From positions 4,512,700 to 4,576,699 of the forward strand of contig CM063245.1 of NCBI GenBank assembly GCA_032158295.1: a stretch of DNA of 64,000 nucleotides. Reading direction: 5' to 3'. The position numbers were made by a program, and so were the translations under genes. The stretch is from Pycnopodia helianthoides (lineage: Eukaryota > Echinodermata > Asteroidea > Forcipulatida > Asteriidae). Positions 58,911 through 64,000 of this stretch are shown piece by piece (positions within the stretch are counted from its first letter, which is position 1; each line of letters begins with the position of its first letter). The notes under the pieces were generated by a model. That model saw only the letters and a program-made list of their open reading frames with translations. It ran no database searches and was not told the DNA's origin.

Positions 58911-59615
58911 GTTCTTAACACTAACAGCGCTTCGGTCGAGACCATAACTCTGTTTAAAAAGGGCTGCAGCTTATTGATTGTATCTGAAGTGTGATTTTGT
59001 CTAAGAGCTGCTTTTGGCGCAGTCTAAATAGGGGCAATTATTACGATAACTATTACGGCAGGAAACCTCGAAGGCCGTTGCCTTTATCGACGTTTTGCTT
59101 TATAACTCTAATTTCGGGCCTACTGTACGAAATTATATTCGTGCCACATTTAGCGTGGTCTGCTGCGAGAGCTAGGAACACTTTAGCAATTTAGGAAGAG
59201 AAGACTCTTCCCTTGTGATTAATATCAATCATATGCAGATCTTCGTCACTGCTGCTTTATAACTTACGTATGGCTTATCAAGTCGTAGATCGATACAAAC
59301 AATATCAAGGTGGCTGCTTCCACTTTATCAACAATCAATAGTTCTTTAGAACGGGGCAGTGTATTTGCACCACAACAAAATAGTTGATAAGGTGAAGCGT
59401 ACACTACAGTGCCTTGGAAGTGCCACGCGACCTGGCAAGATCCTGAGAATATTCTCGTGTAGTGACAACAACAATTTCGAATACGAATTGTGGTATCAAA
59501 CATTTCGAGTTAATACGAGCATAACCATAACCACACTGTAAAAATGGCGTTTAGATTATAAGCACATTTCTAAACGCCTCGCTTGTACCCACTTTTTTAA
59601 CACGTTTAGCCCTCA
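58911..59615. other. 5' flank of copy F, nothing else recognised
   Basis: Short ORFs only. No clear TATA box, though TTTTTAAAC on the minus strand near 58957 is a weak candidate. Confidence 0.4.
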
Positions 59616-59733
59616 ACATGTTTAGATTGCGCACTTCTGTGACATGTTTACCCCTCAACATGTTTAGATTGCGCACTTCTGTGACATGTTTACCCCTCAA
59701 CATGTTTAGATTGCGCACTTCTGTGACATGTTA
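59616..59733. repeat. 42 bp tandem repeat, about 2.8 copies
   Basis: Unit ACATGTTTAGATTGCGCACT, then TCTGTGACATGTTTACCCCT and CA. Related ACATGTTTAG motifs continue to about 59830. Confidence 0.85.
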
Positions 59734-59839
59734 CCCCGAGACACATTTAGCCTGTGACACGTTTAGATATAATGTGTTTAGGGCTCCAAAATAGTGAGTG
59801 CTAAACATGTTTAGGGTGCAAGACATGTTTCAGAGAATG

Positions 59840-60972
59840 TGCTTAGTTTTTAAACATCCGTCTCTTTTCTTTTAGTAAGAAAAAGTAAATGTTGAAAAGC
59901 TAAGAACACCTGTAAAATGCTCTGAAATCTCCTGGTATGCACCCTGTTTTCTGTAACAAATAAATAATAATAATAATAAACAAAATGGACTATTAATCGA
60001 ATTTAATAAACGGCACGGTAATGAATTATCAACAGCAAGGTTCAATATTTATGTATCATTATTTATTCAATTCATTTAATTCAACATCAACGTTATATAC
60101 AAACAGTAATACAACAGTTTTTTGCCTAAAGCCTAACACTCACCTTACTGGCGGCATTAGGCCCCCCCCAAAAAATGTTCTGTTTCCGGTTTCCCGACCG
60201 ACCTTAATTTAACGCCGCGACCCTAAAGTTTTTATTTGGCTAAAAAAAATTATAAAAAAATAAAAAAATTGTGCGTGCACGACGGTGCGCAATTCCCAGA
60301 TTGCGCAAAAGTGCCAAAGTTTGCCAAATTTGTGCGCAAATCTGTTAATTGCGCAAAAAATGGACAATCTTTTGGGCAATCTTGAATTTGCGCTCCACGG
60401 AGGAATTTAAAAAAAAAAGGCAAAAAAACAACAACATTCCGACCTGCCGACCCTATTTTAAAATGGCATGTAATCAGAAACAGAACATTTATTTTTTTGG
60501 CCTCAAGCAATATGGTACATGTGACCTGTGACATCACATGTTTACAAAAGAGCCACAGAGCCTGGACTTCCTGCAGGCACATTTGTACACAGCTCAATGG
60601 AAGAATACAACAAATCTTAAGTTTTATAGAGATTGAACTGTCTGATTTTTCTCAACTTTTGATATGAAGAAAAGGGGGACATCTCAAAAGCTATACCACT
60701 GTTGCTTTTGTGAATTTTTTAATTTTAAAATTATGACACAAAATGTAAATTTTCCCATATAGTCTGTGTAGTTTCTTGCCCGTCAGAAAATGCACTATAA
60801 TGTACAATTTTACTACTCTGTAAACAAGGGTAACATGGTCTATAAACAAAGTTTATTTTGGATAGTATCTTCATTTTGACGAAGTTGGAAGAAAAGTGAG
60901 AGGTAACAATCTATCTAGCCTATAGTATACAAACAGTGATTGCTGTGAGTGATAATTGTAGACATACCCTGA
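59840..60972. other. Repeat-like intergenic DNA
   Basis: 60130-60480 has the look of a dispersed repeat (GGCGGCATTAGGCCCCCCC, GACCTGCCGACCCTATTTTA) but no clear ends were found. Otherwise nothing recognised. Confidence 0.4.
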
Positions 60973-61944
60973 TATGGGGCGCCGTTTGTCAATTAATTGT
61001 TTAGAGTATTTTTGATGTGTTTTTACCATGGTTTATAATAATTATATGTAAACCATAGAAAGTGCTGTCAATTTATTTTGTGGTTTACATACCATAAAAT
61101 TTACAATCAAAGCCTATAAACCATGGTTAATAAACCATGACAACTGAAGCGTCACAAAACCGTGGTTTATAAACCTTGCATAAACCATAACAAATTAAGC
61201 ATCATAAAACATGGTTTACAAATTATGGTTTATAAACCATGAACAATTCAAGCACTTTCAAAACATGGTTTATAAACCATAAAAATGTAAGTATCATAAA
61301 ACATGGTTTAAAAATTATTGTTTATAAACCATTAGCATTTAGGCATCTTAAAAACATGGTTTATAAATCATGGTTTATAAACCATGAAAAGTGAAGCATC
61401 TTAAAACATGGTTGATAAACCACAACAATTAAAGCATCATAAAACATGGTTTAAAAACCATGAAAAGCGTGTGTTCACAAATCATGGTTTATAAACCATT
61501 GAAAAAAATATCTTGGTTTATAAACCATGATTTGTAAACCATGTTTTATGATGCTTACATTTTGATGGTTTGTAAACCATGTTTTATGATGCTTAAATTT
61601 TCATTGTTTATAAACCATGTTTTATGATGCTTAAATTTTTATGGTTTATAAACCATGTTTGAAGTAAGCTTAGCTTGAAGGTGCTTAAATTTTCATGGTT
61701 TTTAAACCATGTTTTATGACGCTTCAGTTTTCATGGTTTATAAACCATGGTTAATCCATGTTATGATGATTCAATTTTCATGGTTTATAAACCATAACTT
61801 ATAAGCTTTGATTGTAAATTTATGGTATGTAAACCACAAAATAAATCGACAGCACTTTCTTTGGTTTACATCTAATTATTACAAACCATGGTAAAAACAC
61901 ATCAAAAATACGCTAAACAATTAAATGACAAACGGCGCCCCATA
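60973..61944. mobile_element. Foldback element built of palindromic TTTATAAA repeats
   Basis: The ends TATGGGGCGCCGTTTGTC and GACAAACGGCGCCCCATA are a perfect inverted pair, and the two halves mirror each other. The interior is many copies of ACATGGTTTATAAACCATG-like palindromes separated by AAATTTAAGCATCATAAA or its complement. No ORF. The flanks CCCTGA and CTCTGA may be an imperfect target duplication. Confidence 0.85.
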
Positions 61945-62042
61945 CTCTGAGTGCCCGAAATCCTCTGGTGGGATTTACAGGGATATCGGTAAATCCATCC
62001 TGATTGGATTTAACCGGGATGTTGCAAATTCAATTAAGGGTC

Positions 62043-62340
62043 ATCATTCCGTGTCAAATCAACCAATATTCTTAAAATTGGTAAGGTTACCTCTCAGACT
62101 TGACTAAAATCAGTTCTAATATTCATCTATGGGTATAATGAACACAGGCTACCAAAAATCCAACTCCAGTGACCCTCCCTTGAGAGGGATGCCACGCCCA
62201 CTTTAAGGGGCCTTTATTCCGAAACAACTGGTTAGTAAGCTCTTTTCCCCCATATGTTCATTATACCCAGAGATTAAAATTATAAAATAATTTTAGCCAA
62301 ATCTGAGAGGTGACCTGGGTTGATTTGACACAGAATGACC
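62043..62340. repeat. Inverted repeat of about 100 bp arms
   Basis: The left arm (62043-62145: GTGTCAAATCAACC, TTACCTCTCAGA, GGGTATAATGAACA) is the imperfect reverse complement of 62245-62340. About 100 bp separate the arms. Confidence 0.75.
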
Positions 62341-62527
62341 AATACGAACAATTTCCATAATCAGGGATATTTTTAAATTTAGTCATCAGAACACGGAAAG
62401 ATTGGTTTATTTTCAGGGAACTTTTCGCAGAATTAGGAAGATTTGGCATCTCTGGATGGTGTGCACACAACTTAATTAGCTCGGCCCATGAGAAAAAAAG
62501 AGTGAATTTTGCATGTCCCTTATTCAC

Positions 62528-63532
62528 TTACTGTTCAATTTCAGTTTGTCGATCCACCACAGTTTCATATCTTTTTTCAAAATTCTTGAAGTTTGGGGAC
62601 TTCAAAAATTTGTTTTCCTTGTCAGTGAAAACCCACTCCTGAATGAAGCCGAGGATCTGGTATTGCTTGGGATATGACAGATCCCAGACATAATAAGTAA
62701 ACATCAAGAGTAAAATCATTGCAAGTATACCGTCTTCCGGCAGACATTCGATGACCTCTCCATCAGCCAATATAAACCCGCTGCTAAAGAGGTCGCCTTT
62801 CATGTCCGAGAGAACAACTAGTCGAGGGGGGTCTCCTTGCTTACAGGATGCCTTGAAGTTTTGTGCCTGAAAATATAATGAATTCACCGTATTTAATATT
62901 TTATTTTAACAGGTGTACGTTAAGTTATCTTAATTTTAGTTTTACCATTACACTGATGTGTGATAAGCACTGTATACTCGTTACTTTTCAAGTCCTGCTG
63001 GAAAAATACACAGGCATATTACTTTAGTATGATTCAGACCTTGCAAATTTTGAGACGATTTTGGTGAGCAAAACAGTTATTGCTGCAGTCAAAACATGCC
63101 AAATCAGTTTTAAAAAAGTGCTTTTGCCATGGGGATAGGCCTCCACACAGATGCAACACCCAATTCGAAGAAAGAACATTTGTTGAAAATTTTTGTAGTT
63201 ATATAAATTGAGAAAAATGTTCGTTACAAAGGCTGCTACTCAGGCATATTCCCTCACAAGATGATATTTTTTTTTAACATCTGAGAAAAAAAAATCAATA
63301 AAAAGGAAATCGATCAGAGACAGAGGGGGGGGGGGGGTAAGCCTTCAAACTGCAAACCTTTGTTATAAAAAAAGGGTCCATAACAATCAAGAAAAACACA
63401 TATTTATATAACCTTTACCTCCACTAAGGTGATGGCATCTGCGTGTTCCTTGCTACTCTTCCCCTGAAGGGACACCTTCTCTTGGAGCTTTTGTACAGAG
63501 TCATAGACATCCTTGTCGCTGTCACTGGCATC
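62528..63532 (-). CDS. 3' part of an unrecognised gene, two exons
   Basis: An exon at 63419-63532 (114 bp, phase 0 both ends; TTTAG acceptor, GTAAAG donor) encodes an acidic, Lys-rich stretch (DASDSDKDVYDSVQKL). It joins in frame to 62528-62866 (TTTTCAG acceptor), which includes LVVLSDMKGDLFSSGF, a hydrophobic segment (GILAMILLLMFTYYVW) and LSYPKQYQILGFIQEW. The stop at 62528-62530 lies inside ACAGTAAGTG, a good donor, so the exon may end there and the gene continue to lower coordinates. The 5' end is outside the window or unrecognised. I cannot assign a family. Confidence 0.55.
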
Positions 63533-64000
63533 CTAAACCATGAATAATTGTTTGATTAGTTCATTCCAATAAAATACATAATAATTTTGTAATGCTAACA
63601 TGCCACCAAGTTGTGCTACATATCAAGTTGAATGTGATGCAACTGATGCAAAATAATGCCAAAAAAAAAGATCATTTTAGATTATTGAATAGCAGGTCAG
63701 CAATCTAGGTTTGTCGTAAACATAGTGATTTGTTGATTTGGTCTCATAAGTTCTGTATAACAACACGCATGCTAACTTTCGAGAGGTAGATGCTAGCACA
63801 ATACGAATTGCCAGTGTTTTTGAATTTTTCAGCCAATGGCAATCTGAGATACAAGAAAATTGAAATTAGCTGATCCACTGAAAAACTGCATGGATAAGAA
63901 GCAGAAAACAAACTTACAGACCGCTAACAGACGACCTGTTAACCGATACATAACTTATCTTGGCATGCTAGGAAAAGAAATCCCCCCCCCCCTCCCCCCA
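63533..64000. other. Upstream intron or flank, nothing firm
   Basis: A possible minus-strand donor (GTAAGTTTG) near 63910 could end another exon, but the coding frame before it is short and unsupported. Confidence 0.3.

Overview
The window is eukaryotic: genes with GT-AG introns, A+T-rich non-coding DNA, and many SINEs, palindromic miniature elements, foldback elements, minisatellites and one large non-LTR retrotransposon. Two vertebrate-type GH18 chitinases with CBM14 (peritrophin-A) tails and the style of the repeats suggest a marine invertebrate deuterostome, probably an echinoderm and perhaps a sea star. That assignment is an inference. No rRNA, intact tRNA, CRISPR array or bacterial operon was seen.

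All recognised host genes are on the minus strand. In transcription order (high to low coordinate) they are: the 3' part of an unrecognised gene (62.5-63.5 kb); small secreted gene F (56.75-58.91 kb); chitinase 2 (48.8-55.2 kb, 655 aa, two CBM14 domains, repeat-encoded Thr/Ala linker); small secreted copies E (38.8-45.7), D (30.6-32.3), C (25.35-25.83, no exon 1), B (20.76-22.07) and A (15.3-16.2 kb); and chitinase 1 (2.9-11.7 kb, 498 aa, one CBM14). Exon joins were worked out by hand from splice sites and frame. Both chitinases have eight exons with the same intron phases.

The most notable content is the family of small genes between and beside the chitinases. Each has a signal-peptide exon ending in phase 1, then a 213 or 216 bp phase 1-1 exon encoding a Cys-containing module (MVC..G, then RYRW..PV..PC.C) that I do not recognise, then a Ser/Thr-rich terminal exon. 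In F, and in frameshifted E, the terminal exon also encodes a CBM14 domain. The CBM14 exons of both chitinases are likewise entered in phase 1, so the array looks like exon-shuffled, probably secreted chitin-binding proteins next to secreted chitinases. The signal exons of B, D and E lie antisense to a longer plus-strand ORF and are easily missed.

The array has been reshaped by duplication and mobile DNA. A 2.2 kb block was copied (B to C). Copy C sits in a segment flanked by inverted arms that interrupts sequence continuous elsewhere in the window. A 0.6 kb inverted block is flanked by 64 bp direct repeats. An apparently intact 3.4 kb retrotransposon ORF lies in an intron of E. A 4.57 kb terminal-inverted-repeat element with a zinc-finger ORF lies between D and E, and a paralogous site without it is present. 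A 1.3 kb foldback with a 9 bp target duplication lies in intron 1 of chitinase 1. A repeat carrying a histone-mRNA-type 3' stem-loop occurs four times. The 59-62 kb region is almost entirely repeats.
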